Notes: generated from the sequence alone by a model not told the origin. DNA of 64,000 nt from Corynebacterium hylobatis (GCF_003955685.1 NZ_RXHJ01000008.1:62001-126000); one strand, 5' to 3'; positions 17,426-29,281 are shown, counted from the stretch's first letter. Program-made: numbers and translations.

Positions 17426-19057
17426 ATGTACACCGTCTCCGAGGCCGTCGCCCGCACGCTGGCGTCCAACACTGACACTTTCTTCGGGCTCATGGGCAAC
17501 GGCAACGCCTGGCTCGTCGACGCGCTCGAACGTCTCGGCACCCCCATGGTCCCCGTCCGCCACGAGGTCGCCGCCGTGGCCTCCGCCGACTCGTACCACC
17601 GCGTGACCCGGAAGCTTGCCGTCGCGACCACCACCTACGGCCCTGGCTTCACCAACGTCATCACCGCGCTGACCGACGCCGCACTTTCCCACACTCCGCT
17701 GGTCTACGTCGTGGGGTCCGCCCCGGCCGCCGCACCGCGGGACTTCGACATCGACCAGGACGCAATGTCCACCGCCGCAGGTGCCCACGTCCTCACCGTC
17801 GGCCCCGACAACACCGCAGCCATCACCCAGCAGGCGGTGGACCTGGCACTGGAGACCCTGCGGCCGGTGGTCCTGTCCATCCCCTATGATCTGGCCGACC
17901 AGCCGGTCACCGAGGCCGGCGCGCAGGCACCTGCCCCCGCGCAGCCCGCGGTCCGCGCGGTACCGGTGGTGGACGCAGCCTTGGAGAAGCTCGTCGGCGC
18001 CACCCATCCACTCATCGTCGCCGGCCGCGGGGCCCGCGCCGCCGCTGCCGACCTGATCGCGTTGGCCGAGCTGCTGCGCGCTGACGTCGCCACCACCGCC
18101 CCCGCCCGCGGCACCTTCCCTACCGGTGAGCACCGTTACCGCGACCTTGGTATCAGCGGTGGCTTCGCCGCCGAGGGTGCTGCGCGAGAGATGCAGCGCG
18201 CGGACGTCGTGCTCGTCGTCGGCGCCGGACTCAACCAGTTCACCACCTCCTTCGGCAATGCCTACGGCGAGCACGCCACCATCATCCAGATCGACATCGC
18301 CGAAACCGCAACCAACCCGCGGGTGGATCTCTTCCTCTCCGGCAACGCCACCGACGTCATCCCCGCCCTTCTCGACGGCCTGCGTTCCCGCGAATACATC
18401 GCAGGAAAGCGGCAGCGACTGGAAACAGACCCCACCGCCCGCGCACTCGGCGAGGAACTCGCCCCCGACGGGCGCCTCGACCCACGCAGCCTCATGGTCC
18501 GCCTCAACCGGACCATCCCCGCCGACCGCCTCATCGTCTCCGACGGCGGACACTTCATCGGCTGGGCGAACATGTACTTCGACGTCCAGGGTCCTGACCA
18601 CCTCATAATGGTGGGCACCGCTTTCCAGTCCATCGGCCTGGGTTTCCCTTCCGCCCCGGGCGTGGCGACGGCCGCCGGCGAGCGCACCACCGTCCTGGTC
18701 ACCGGCGACGGCGGCGGACTGATGGGCATCGCGGATGCCGAGAGCTTCATCCGCACCGCCCACCGCGGCGTGGTCATCGTCGTCAACGACGCCGCCTACG
18801 GTGCTGAGATCCACCAGTACGGCGCGAACTCCAGGGGGCTAGCGGAGAAACCTATGCTGATCCCCGAGATCAACTTCGCGGGGATGCTCTCCCCCCTCGG
18901 CGCGCAGGGCACTGTTGTGCGCACCCTCGACGATCTGGCCGACTTCGAGGAGTGGATCGCCTCCGAGTCCACCGGCACCTATGTGCTGGACTGCCGGGTC
19001 TCCCGCAGCATCGTCGCCCCCTACATGAACAAGGCGCTGCAGAAGACCACCGTCTGA
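17426..19057 (+). CDS. Thiamine-diphosphate-dependent enzyme, acetolactate synthase-like
   Basis: The 543-residue protein has the three domains of the acetolactate synthase/benzoylformate decarboxylase superfamily. The catalytic Glu is in VRHEVAAVASADSY (about 44), and the ThDP-Mg motif starts VTGDGGGLMG near 430 and ends with NDAAYGAE, where Asp stands in place of the usual second Asn. GGAGG lies before the ATG. Together with the divergent CoA transferase and lyase it may process the 2-oxo acid released (pyruvate or glyoxylate), but the reaction is not determined. Confidence 0.82.
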   Translation: MYTVSEAVARTLASNTDTFFGLMGNGNAWLVDALERLGTPMVPVRHEVAAVASADSYHRVTRKLAVATTTYGPGFTNVITALTDAALSHTPLVYVVGSAPAAAPRDFDIDQDAMSTAAGAHVLTVGPDNTAAITQQAVDLALETLRPVVLSIPYDLADQPVTEAGAQAPAPAQPAVRAVPVVDAALEKLVGATHPLIVAGRGARAAAADLIALAELLRADVATTAPARGTFPTGEHRYRDLGISGGFAAEGAAREMQRADVVLVVGAGLNQFTTSFGNAYGEHATIIQIDIAETATNPRVDLFLSGNATDVIPALLDGLRSREYIAGKRQRLETDPTARALGEELAPDGRLDPRSLMVRLNRTIPADRLIVSDGGHFIGWANMYFDVQGPDHLIMVGTAFQSIGLGFPSAPGVATAAGERTTVLVTGDGGGLMGIADAESFIRTAHRGVVIVVNDAAYGAEIHQYGANSRGLAEKPMLIPEINFAGMLSPLGAQGTVVRTLDDLADFEEWIASESTGTYVLDCRVSRSIVAPYMNKALQKTTV

Positions 19058-19158
19058 GCCCCGCCGGGGCACTTCATTCCGGCCGCGGCGAGGTGCTAAA
19101 CAAGGGGTGACACCCCGGACCGCAGGTCCACCCCGGGGCCGGAACAAAGAGGAGAATC

Positions 19159-19797
19159 ATGGACGGCGACAAACCCGGAAACAGGATGCTCGAGCGGGTG
19201 GCCGCCATCCTGGATGCAGTGGAGGACGAACCACGGCTGGCCGCCGACATCGCCCGGACGACGGGACTGTCGCTGTCCACCACCCACCGCCTCGCCCTGT
19301 CGATGGCGGAACTGGATTTTCTCACCCGTTATCCAGACGGCACCTTCGGGCCGGGCACCCGGATCCTGCAGACCTACCGCGACGCGGTCAGCTACCAGCC
19401 CCTGTGGGAATTGGCCTCCCGGGCCCAGGAATCCGTCCAGCTGTGGGTGCGCTACCGCGATGAACGCGTGTGCCGCGTCTCCATCGACGCCCCCCACGAA
19501 CTCCGTGTCACCCTGCCGCAGGGTTCCCGGCTGCCCCTGCCAGCAGGTTCCGCCGGACAGATTCTGGCTGGAACCCCGGAGGCGGAGAAGCAGCTGAGCC
19601 AGCACAGCTGGGTCGAGTCCGAGGGCAACCGGGTCCCCGGCGTCGGTTCGGTCAGCGCCCCCGTCATTGTCGACGGGAAAATCGTCGGCGTCGTGTGCCT
19701 GGCTGCCCCCCTCAGCCGCGTGGTCCGCAGCATCGGGCAGGACTACGGGGATCTGGTGGCTGAGACAGCCGCGAAGATCTCCCGCCTGCTGGTGTAG
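19159..19797 (+). CDS. IclR-family transcriptional regulator
   Basis: The 212-residue protein has a winged helix (residues 7-60, TGLSLSTTHRLALSMAELDF) and an IclR effector domain with GSRLPLPAGSAGQIL. It is somewhat shorter than the usual 250. AGAGGAG precedes the start. It follows the ThDP gene by about 100 bp and most likely senses the substrate or an intermediate of this catabolic unit. Confidence 0.88.
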   Translation: MDGDKPGNRMLERVAAILDAVEDEPRLAADIARTTGLSLSTTHRLALSMAELDFLTRYPDGTFGPGTRILQTYRDAVSYQPLWELASRAQESVQLWVRYRDERVCRVSIDAPHELRVTLPQGSRLPLPAGSAGQILAGTPEAEKQLSQHSWVESEGNRVPGVGSVSAPVIVDGKIVGVVCLAAPLSRVVRSIGQDYGDLVAETAAKISRLLV

Positions 19798-19857
19798 TAG
19801 CGGCCGTCCCCCGCCGCTCCGCACGCTCCCAGGTGATCGGTTCGTGGGGGAACGTCC

Positions 19858-22800
19858 GGCCTGTCCCCGCCTGCGCGGGGAGAACTCGATGTTTCGGTGG
19901 GTGGTGCCGATCATGTAGGGGCCATCCCCGCCTGCGCGGGGAGAACCGCGCACCCCGGGTAACTGGTTGATGATCAGCGGACCATCCCCGCCTGCGCGGG
20001 GAGAACAACGAGGACACCTTCCTCATCGACAACACCACCGGACCATCCCCGCCTGCGCGGGGAGAACAGTGAGTTCCACCGCGTCATCAGGGGTGATGTG
20101 GGACCATCCCCGCCTGCGCGGGGAGAACGAGCCGTCACCCCGAAGTCGGTGGAGAAGATCGGGACCATCCCCGCCTGCGCGGGGAGAACGCACCCCATTT
20201 GATGGAGAACTCGGTTTCCCAGGGACCATCCCCGCCTGCGCGGGGAGAATGTGCTTCGGCCACGGTCATCATGCGGTCACTCAGGACCATCCCCGCCTGC
20301 GCGGGGAGAACCCAGGAAAGTTAGGGGCCGGTCATGGGGAAGGCGGACCATCCCCGCCTGCGCGGGGAGAACTTCACGAAGCCCCCACTGTCCGCGAACC
20401 AAAGGGGACCATCCCCGCCTGCGCGGGGAGAACCACAGCTCCGTCATCGAGTCAAAGATCAGCAGGGGACCATCCCCGCCTGCGCGGGGAGAACTAGCCG
20501 CTGCACTCAAAATGCGGTGTTTGCGGGGGACCATCCCCGCCTGCGCGGGGAGAACGTGGTGCGTCGCTGATGATGACGGCGCAGGCGGGGACCATCCCCG
20601 CCTGCGCGGGGAGAACTCGATGGCGTTGATGCCCCAGTCTTCGATCTCGGGACCATCCCCGCCTGCGCGGGGAGAACTTTTAGGAGTCATAGCTACCATT
20701 CCAGCTTTCAGGACCATCCCCGCCTGCGCGGGGAGAACGTGGTGACAGCACCGAACCCAGCGGATGCCTGGGGACCATCCCCGCCTGCGCGGGGAGAACC
20801 GTGGAAGGTGCTGGCAGATCACCCCGGAGAAGGGACCATCCCCGCCTGCGCGGGGAGAACGATCTTCGTCGGGGTGAGCCACAAGTTCTTTGCGGACCAT
20901 CCCCGCCTGCGCGGGGAGAACATTGTCCGCAGAAGATCCGCCACGGAGAAGTCGGGACCATCCCCGCCTGCGCGGGGAGAACGTTCCCCGGTTCATGGGG
21001 ACGGTCATGCACACGGGACCATCCCCGCCTGCGCGGGGAGAACGCTGATGGCTCGTTCTACTACGGCTACAAGACCGGACCATCCCCGCCTGCGCGGGGA
21101 GAACCTCCTCTCCTAGAACTGCAGGGCTGCAACACGAGGACCATCCCCGCCTGCGCGGGGAGAACCGTGTCGTCACACTCCGCGGCCGACTCCAACAGGG
21201 ACCATCCCCGCCTGCGCGGGGAGAACTCGCCTGGGTAATTCCCGGCGCGATCTTGGAAGGGACCATCCCCGCCTGCGCGGGGAGAACCGATGACGATGAC
21301 GACGACCCCAGCGCCCCCGGTGGACCATCCCCGCCTGCGCGGGGAGAACACCTCGTCAACATTCTCAGGCTGTCCGTTCTCGGGACCATCCCCGCCTGCG
21401 CGGGGAGAACGTCAGGCCGAAGGAGAAGCACTTCTGCGAGTTGGGACCATCCCCGCCTGCGCGGGGAGAACGGGACAGTCCAGGCCCTTAGAGGTCAGGG
21501 ACCGGGACCATCCCCGCCTGCGCGGGGAGAACACCTTCACACCGGTGCCGACAAGGGTCACGCCGGGACCATCCCCGCCTGCGCGGGGAGAACTGCCCTA
21601 CAATGGCTAACATCACTGACGAGCAGGGACCATCCCCGCCTGCGCGGGGAGAACGAGGCCCGTGCACGGCAGCAGTTGGAAGATGAGGGACCATCCCCGC
21701 CTGCGCGGGGAGAACATCGGGGTTGACAAAACCGAGCCGTACGCCAAGGGACCATCCCCGCCTGCGCGGGGAGAACTCAACGAGAACTACGACCTCCTGG
21801 CTGAAGCCGGGACCATCCCCGCCTGCGCGGGGAGAACAAGTAGTGGACCCCCTCGGAGTAGACGGTTCCGGGACCATCCCCGCCTGCGCGGGGAGAACTT
21901 GATGATGACCTTCGCGACGTGCGTCTTACCGGGACCATCCCCGCCTGCGCGGGGAGAACTCGGTCGACTTCGGAGGCTGCAGGGGGAAGGTGGGACCATC
22001 CCCGCCTGCGCGGGGAGAACCGGGTGTAGGAGGTGTTGTAGCAGGAGGTGCAGGGACCATCCCCGCCTGCGCGGGGAGAACGCCTGGCCAGTAGAGGAGT
22101 ATGCCTCGGAGAAGGGACCATCCCCGCCTGCGCGGGGAGAACTGGTGATCGTGGCCGATACAGCAAGGCTCCGGGGGACCATCCCCGCCTGCGCGGGGAG
22201 AACAGGCCGTATCACGGAAGATTCTGGGGCGCAACCTGGACCATCCCCGCCTGCGCGGGGAGAACCGGCCTCTGGCTCGCCCTCTTCCTCGGGATGTGGG
22301 ACCATCCCCGCCTGCGCGGGGAGAACGAGATTGCCCTCGCCCTGGGGGTTGACCCGAGGGGACCATCCCCGCCTGCGCGGGGAGAACTTCGATTCGAGAA
22401 CGTTTTGCCACGGCTCCTCCGGACCATCCCCGCCTGCGCGGGGAGAACGCAAGGTCCGGGGCGGCGGCAGCGAGACGCACGGGACCATCCCCGCCTGCGC
22501 GGGGAGAACGAGGCCCCGCATTCAAAATGCGGTAGTTCTCGGGGACCATCCCCGCCTGCGCGGGGAGAACTTTGGAGTCAGCGGCGGGCATCGAGGACGT
22601 CACGGACCATCCCCGCCTGCGCGGGGAGAACGGTCCCCCACCCACTCGGTGGAATCAATGACCCGGACCATCCCCGCCTGCGCGGGGAGAACATCATCGC
22701 CGTCATCGGCGTCGCCATCCACCGCGGACCATCCCCGCCTGCGCGGGGAGAACCAGGCCGAGCATATCGAACGGCTACAGGCAGCGGGACCATCCCCGCC

Positions 22801-23058
22801 TGCGCGGGGAGAACTGGAGGACGACAACGACGCTGCCCTGGCGACCGGGACCATCCCCGCCTGCGCGGGGAGAACCTGGTCCTGCACGACCATCTGGACG
22901 GACTTGCCGGACCATCCCCGCCTGCGCGGGGAGAACCGGGAGGTCAGCGGGGAGAGCACATCCGAGACCGGACCATCCCCGCCTGCGCGGGGAGAACAAG
23001 TCCTGGTAGCGGGTGGTCTTCTGCCACTCGGGACCATCCCCGCCTGCGCGGGGAGAAC
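19858..23058 (-). CRISPR. Type I-E CRISPR array, 53 repeats, 52 spacers
   Basis: A 28-bp repeat that reads GGACCATCCCCGCC on the plus strand, continuing TGCGCGGGGAGAAC, recurs every 61 bp from 19858 to 23031. Exceptions are one 60-bp and two 62-bp units (at 21260 and 22176). By homology with known I-E repeats the crRNA strand is the minus strand (starts GTTCTCCCCGCG, ends GATGGTCC). Repeats at 19858 and 19919 differ from consensus by three and one bases, marking the old (trailer) end; the repeat at 20223 ends in T instead of C. The new end at 23058 faces cas2. On the crRNA strand, the base after each repeat is C 36, G 11, T 3 and A 2 times, which suggests a PAM-derived position. Confidence 0.98.
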
Positions 23059-23102
23059 ACTAATTAACCAGGGAAAATAGTTGGTCCATGCGGAATTTTA
23101 CA
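23059..23102 (-). promoter_or_regulatory. CRISPR leader
   Basis: This 44-bp A+T-rich stretch separates the first repeat from the cas2 stop; it holds TTAATTAG next to the repeat and a -10-like TAAAAT (23095-23100, minus strand). The leader is short, so the promoter must extend into the 3' end of cas2. Confidence 0.65.
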
Positions 23103-23456
23103 TCACTTTGTTCGGCGTCGACGTGTGACTCGCTGTCGGGACGCCTGTGACCAGCCGGCTTTCATGGAACCCTTGGCGGTGGTGATCGGATGGCGCATGA
23201 GAGTAATCCCTTCGAAGTCGGTTGGCTCCCATTGGCTGCGATGAACCCGGACTTCGAAACCCTGCTCGTTGGAGCGGGTAGGGTAGGTCATGATCGCCCG
23301 CCCGTTGGTGAGTGTGCTGATTATCAGAGTCCATAGCTCATCACGTACTCGAGCACTGGGTTTGCCCACGTAGACCCCGGGGTTTATCTCCATTAACCAT
23401 CTGGTCAGATGGCCACTCAGCTTGGCGGGCGGAGAGGAGAGCACGATGGTGATCAT
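23103..23456 (-). CDS. cas2: CRISPR adaptation protein Cas2e
   Basis: The 117-residue protein is Cas2 of the I-E type: ferredoxin-like core starting MITIVLSSPPAKLSGHLTRW, followed by PGVYVGKPSARVRDELW. With Cas1 it forms the spacer integration complex. The C-terminus is strongly basic (RVTRRRRTK), a little longer than E. coli Cas2. Its start overlaps cas1 by four bases, and its stop is 44 bp from the array. Confidence 0.95.
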   Translation of the reverse strand: MITIVLSSPPAKLSGHLTRWLMEINPGVYVGKPSARVRDELWTLIISTLTNGRAIMTYPTRSNEQGFEVRVHRSQWEPTDFEGITLMRHPITTAKGSMKAGWSQASRQRVTRRRRTK

Positions 23457-24436
23457 TCCGAAGTGAACTCTCCTTGCTCATCAGATTGCTCGTAGTTGGT
23501 GCCGCCAGCGACTTGGCGATCACCGCCGTCCCACAATTGGATGATGTCAGCCCAGAAATCCTCGGTGGGGGAAGCGTCATCATCGATAAGCAGCGTCTTC
23601 AGGTCTTCTGCAACACGCTCTACTAGCCGGAGCTGCCTAAATTCGTCGCGCATTGCACGGCGGGTAATCGAAGCGACATCGGAAATCTCAGCGCGACCGG
23701 TTTTGTTGAGATCAGCTACGACCTGGAAAGCCAGGGGAATGGATGTTTCGGCTTTGTAGAGGTCGGCAATATCGTAAACGAAGGCGCGATCGTGACCGGT
23801 ATGGATGAAACCCAACCCTGGGCTGCAGCCGAGAGCTGCGATCACGGAGTGGCATAGTCCATAGAGGCAGGTGTGAGCAGCAGATAATGCCTGATTGATG
23901 GGGTCGCTGGCAAAAAAGTCATTTGGATCATAAATCCGTCGATGCCAATCGACTTTGTATTTTTCAGAGCTCTCACGATAAATCCGTCTGACTCTCGCGC
24001 CTTCTTTACCGCGGAGCTGCTGCATGTTCAGGCCAGCAGTATCTTCCCCTGGAAAACGCATGGCATACATCGCTCGCGCAACCGACATACGAGATTTCCT
24101 GTTACTTACCTTTTCAGCCTGTTTAACCAGGAGTTTGTCAGAGCGGGCGATGGAGCGGCCGTGGGCATAATAGCGAACCCCCTCTTCCCCGACCCACACC
24201 AGCGAACAGCCAGAATCGGCGACGACGGAGACCGCCTGGTGGGTGAGTCGGGTGCCGGGACCCAGAAACAGCACGCTCAGTGCGGCAACCGGCACATGGA
24301 CAACGCCTTGTTCATCTGTCGCGGTAAGCGCACCCCCGTCTCTGCCCAGAGTGCAGTGTTCCAGGTAGAGGAAGCTGACCCGGTTGTCGGCACGGTGCAG
24401 TTGTTGGGGTTTCGACGGGGGCATTCCTGTGTTCAT
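23453..24436 (-). CDS. cas1: CRISPR integrase Cas1e
   Basis: The 327-residue protein is a type I-E Cas1. The metal-binding residues are visible: Glu in LRGKEGARVR (about 142), and His and Asp in GFIHTGHDRAFVYDIADLYK (about 205-220). It cuts and inserts spacers at the leader-proximal repeat together with Cas2. Overlaps cas6e and cas2 by four bases each, at the end of the cas operon. Confidence 0.96.
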   Translation of the reverse strand: MNTGMPPSKPQQLHRADNRVSFLYLEHCTLGRDGGALTATDEQGVVHVPVAALSVLFLGPGTRLTHQAVSVVADSGCSLVWVGEEGVRYYAHGRSIARSDKLLVKQAEKVSNRKSRMSVARAMYAMRFPGEDTAGLNMQQLRGKEGARVRRIYRESSEKYKVDWHRRIYDPNDFFASDPINQALSAAHTCLYGLCHSVIAALGCSPGLGFIHTGHDRAFVYDIADLYKAETSIPLAFQVVADLNKTGRAEISDVASITRRAMRDEFRQLRLVERVAEDLKTLLIDDDASPTEDFWADIIQLWDGGDRQVAGGTNYEQSDEQGEFTSE

Positions 24437-25092
24437 GATGTTATTTTCAATGGTGCGAGGGTCAGCAGGCCACAGCCGTATCCACGAGCTTTTCCGAGCC
24501 CAGAAGTGAGAACCAAGCGAAGGGAATCAGCGGCGGTGACTTCAAGTACTCCATCGAAGGTCACCTGCTGGATAGTGACGCGTCGGCCGTTCCGGTTGAA
24601 CACCATCCGAGTTGAGCGGTTCACGGAAGCTGTTGGTTCCCCCGCATCATCTGCAATCCGAGCTCCCAGCTGCTCCTGCCGCTCAATCAGCCAGCGGAGC
24701 TGGTGTTCCGCGGTGATATGAGCGACGCGTCGCTTCTTTCCTTCTTCTGTCACGGTGTGCACCGGGTTTGCGGTCAGCCGGAAGGCATAGCGCTGCCCCT
24801 TGGTGATGCGGTTGAGCATCTGTGAGTAATCACTGGTCTGCCACGAAGGTTCCTGTGCCCACCCGGATTGTTCCTGCAGATGCTCAAAGGACGGGATAGA
24901 AGGACTGACCACATAAAGAGCGGTCTCTTCACGGGTCCGGTCGATTCTCCACAGCACTCGTCCTTCCTCGGTCTGCGCAGAAGAATCCGGAGGAAATGAC
25001 GATAGCACCGCAGCATGCATCATCTGCGGGTTTGCCAACAGTGCACGGGTCTGTCTCCGTTGATTGTTCAGATACATTCTTGACAGATACAT
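24433..25092 (-). CDS. cas6e: crRNA endonuclease Cas6e
   Basis: The 219-residue protein (CasE, Cse3) starts MYLSRMYLN and has the glycine-rich C-terminal loop GLGKARGYGCGLLTLAPL of Cas6e. It cuts the precursor at the base of the repeat hairpin and stays bound to the 3' end of the crRNA in Cascade. The gene begins immediately after the cas5e stop. Confidence 0.95.
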   Translation of the reverse strand: MYLSRMYLNNQRRQTRALLANPQMMHAAVLSSFPPDSSAQTEEGRVLWRIDRTREETALYVVSPSIPSFEHLQEQSGWAQEPSWQTSDYSQMLNRITKGQRYAFRLTANPVHTVTEEGKKRRVAHITAEHQLRWLIERQEQLGARIADDAGEPTASVNRSTRMVFNRNGRRVTIQQVTFDGVLEVTAADSLRLVLTSGLGKARGYGCGLLTLAPLKITS

Positions 25093-26912
<1,820 letters not shown>

Positions 26913-26934
26913 GGTGATGGGATCCTTTCAGATT

Positions 26935-27576
26935 TTAGGAGAGTGGGACTTCATCGGATTCGGTCTTGCGGGGTGCCGTGTAGAGCTGGCGGCCCCAGTT
27001 CAGCCGAACCTTGTCGCGGGAGTCGTAGTAGTGGAAGTCATGGATGTTGGCAGCCAGTTCCATGAAGTCCAGGTGAACCGATTCACCGCGAAGCTGGGTG
27101 ATCAGGCCGCGCAGATGCCAGAGCAGCTCATCGACGGAATCCGAGGTGGACAGCGCATTGAAGCGTCGAAGGATCGGGGATTCTTCATCGAATCCCTTCT
27201 GGGGATCCTTGCTCATGATGTACTGCCTGACCGCGGATCCGAGTCCTCGGCCCTGTCGGTGCATGAGTTCGCTCTTACCCTGCTGCTGGATGGCGAAGAG
27301 CGCGAGTGCGTTGTGCACTGCGGTCTCGCCTGCACTCGGGGCATCGGACTTGCCGATGAGGCGGGAGGGAAGATCTCCCAGGGTGATCCCCCAGACCTCC
27401 GGAACGGAGCCTGGAAATTCGTTCACCGCACGACGCAGACGCGCGAGGTGGGCCTTTGACGTGGATGTTCCTGATGCGACGCCGGCCCCGAGTACATGGA
27501 GTTTGGAAGCCACATGCGCTTTGACCGCCTGACGGTCAGTCTTGGGCTCAGGCGAACCACTGAGCAACTCAGTCAT
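26935..27576 (-). CDS. casB: Cascade small subunit Cse2
   Basis: About 213 residues, all-helical, belonging to Cse2/CasB, which stabilises the displaced strand of the R-loop. The ATG at 27576 has AAAGGA eight bases upstream and is preferred over an in-frame ATG at 27594. Its start overlaps the end of casA by eight bases. Confidence 0.92.
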   Translation of the reverse strand: MTELLSGSPEPKTDRQAVKAHVASKLHVLGAGVASGTSTSKAHLARLRRAVNEFPGSVPEVWGITLGDLPSRLIGKSDAPSAGETAVHNALALFAIQQQGKSELMHRQGRGLGSAVRQYIMSKDPQKGFDEESPILRRFNALSTSDSVDELLWHLRGLITQLRGESVHLDFMELAANIHDFHYYDSRDKVRLNWGRQLYTAPRKTESDEVPLS

Positions 27577-29248
27577 TATCAGTCCTTTCTTCATTGGTGT
27601 TCATGGAAGAGTCAGCCGGCCCGAGGATCTTGTGGAGCGCACCTCGCAGGCGGTTAATCGCCACCGGCCCGGTGATACGGGAGGAGTCCTTGATTCGTCC
27701 AGCCCACACGCTCGGCGGTTGGCTGGACAGGATCTGATCCGCGATCTCCAAGGTGCTTGAGCGCAGCTGCTGGTTCCAATCCTGAAGCAGTGCGTCAGGA
27801 TCAGGAGATTGTGAAAGCGCTGCAAGCCACTCGCGGAAGGGAAGGTCAACCGCGAAGTAGAAACGACTCTGGATCTCGTCTGAGTCCTTCGCGGCATCGC
27901 CGGAAACTGCGTAAGCGATGTTGCTGTTGAAGGTCCGCAGAGCGTAATCCACGTCCTCTGTGCGCCTGATGGCCATCCGTGCAATGGATCGCAGTACTTC
28001 CCCGTCCTCAGACATCAGCAGCGCCGAAACCTGCAGGGAATCGCTGATGATGTCGGCATAGCTAGAGCTCTGGGACCCGTAGAGCATGGAGACCATCCGC
28101 ATCTTGATCGGATGTTGTGGATCCAGATACCCGAGTGCTGTCAGGTAACCGATCCAATCCACAGTCAGTGCAGGCTTGGAGGTTGGCGCTCCGTCTGCAT
28201 ACTTGGACTTCGCTTTGACTGAATCTGCGTTGGGTAGCAGATTCGGCAGAGACCTCCACACCGCTCGGCCGGGTTGCGCCGACGACGGCATGTAGCGGAT
28301 GCTCTTAGCCTTTGTCGTCTGCGGATCACTGAAACGCCAGGGGGTCATGGTTTCGGTGTCATCCTGGATGGTGTACCCGAGCGCATCGCCGTTGGTGACC
28401 AGCACGCCGGTAACCACGTCGTCCTCCCAGCGCAGGCGGAGCCGACGCTGGGGCCAGGTGAGCAGTTCCACCGGACCGGCAGCACCGTTTTCAGCATTCA
28501 CCTCATATCCGGCTCGAGGCGCTGCCATCAGAGGTTCCTCCAGCTCCCACACTGGTACGTCGAACTCCGAACCAGCCTGTTCCCGCCACGGGCGGTAGTT
28601 GAGAAGCAGGGTCTCCTGGAGGTTGGCACCCTCCAACACGGTACCCCCTAGCCAGCCGGCCCATCCGATGCCGAGCGGGTAGCCCTTTCCACCCTTAACC
28701 CGCGGGTCCCTGACATCTCCGGATTTGATCCCGGAGAAGTCATAGGCATTGGCATGGATGAGGTAATTGGCGGCGGCACCCGGTGATAACGAGTCAATTT
28801 CTGTGCGCATGGTGAAAAGATCTCCGACGCCACCAGCATCCGGGATGAGAATGTCCAGGGCCTTCCACTCATTTTTTGAGGTGTGAAGATCAGCCACCTG
28901 CAGGAATGGTCGCTCTGGATGACGGAGATCAAAACGGTCATGCATCCGGTTCAGATAGTCCTGAACCTCGTCGTCATAGACACTCCCGGCATCCCACTTC
29001 TTCTGCCAGTGCTTGGATGCACGAGTCTGTCGCTGCCACTGCGGGGAGTCCCAGGAACGGTAAAGGATGGCCAGCAGCACGCGGAGAATCGCGAAATTCG
29101 TTGTCTCCAGGGGCGCAGCGATGCGCTGATAGTTCTGTGCATTGCTGAGTAGCTCGGTGATTGAGACCAGCTCGGGCAAGCCGTCGGCTGTAAGTATCTC
29201 GATCCAGGGTTGATCAAGCAGATTGAATCCCTGCGTTGGTTCACTCAT
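27569..29248 (-). CDS. casA: Cascade large subunit Cse1 (Cas8e)
   Basis: The 559-residue protein starts FNLLDQPWIEILTADG, the diagnostic Cse1 N-terminus, and contains the segment LFTMRTEIDSLSPGAAANYL expected around the L1 loop. It reads the PAM and recruits Cas3. It follows cas3 by 33 bp with no terminator, so the whole block is probably one transcript. Confidence 0.95.
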   Translation of the reverse strand: MSEPTQGFNLLDQPWIEILTADGLPELVSITELLSNAQNYQRIAAPLETTNFAILRVLLAILYRSWDSPQWQRQTRASKHWQKKWDAGSVYDDEVQDYLNRMHDRFDLRHPERPFLQVADLHTSKNEWKALDILIPDAGGVGDLFTMRTEIDSLSPGAAANYLIHANAYDFSGIKSGDVRDPRVKGGKGYPLGIGWAGWLGGTVLEGANLQETLLLNYRPWREQAGSEFDVPVWELEEPLMAAPRAGYEVNAENGAAGPVELLTWPQRRLRLRWEDDVVTGVLVTNGDALGYTIQDDTETMTPWRFSDPQTTKAKSIRYMPSSAQPGRAVWRSLPNLLPNADSVKAKSKYADGAPTSKPALTVDWIGYLTALGYLDPQHPIKMRMVSMLYGSQSSSYADIISDSLQVSALLMSEDGEVLRSIARMAIRRTEDVDYALRTFNSNIAYAVSGDAAKDSDEIQSRFYFAVDLPFREWLAALSQSPDPDALLQDWNQQLRSSTLEIADQILSSQPPSVWAGRIKDSSRITGPVAINRLRGALHKILGPADSSMNTNEERTDND

Positions 29249-29281
29249 GGTCGCCTCCTGTCTGTGTCATAGTTCTTTGGT

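Noticed and set aside
19802..19829. Possible further decayed repeat left of the array (GGCCGTCCCC)
   Set aside because: Spacing is 56 bp instead of 61 and the second arm of the hairpin is lost; too weak to count.
19967..23080. Many open frames with repeating SPPARGE or PRAGGDGP units
   Set aside because: They are translations of the CRISPR repeats, since 61-bp periodicity cycles through frames; not proteins.
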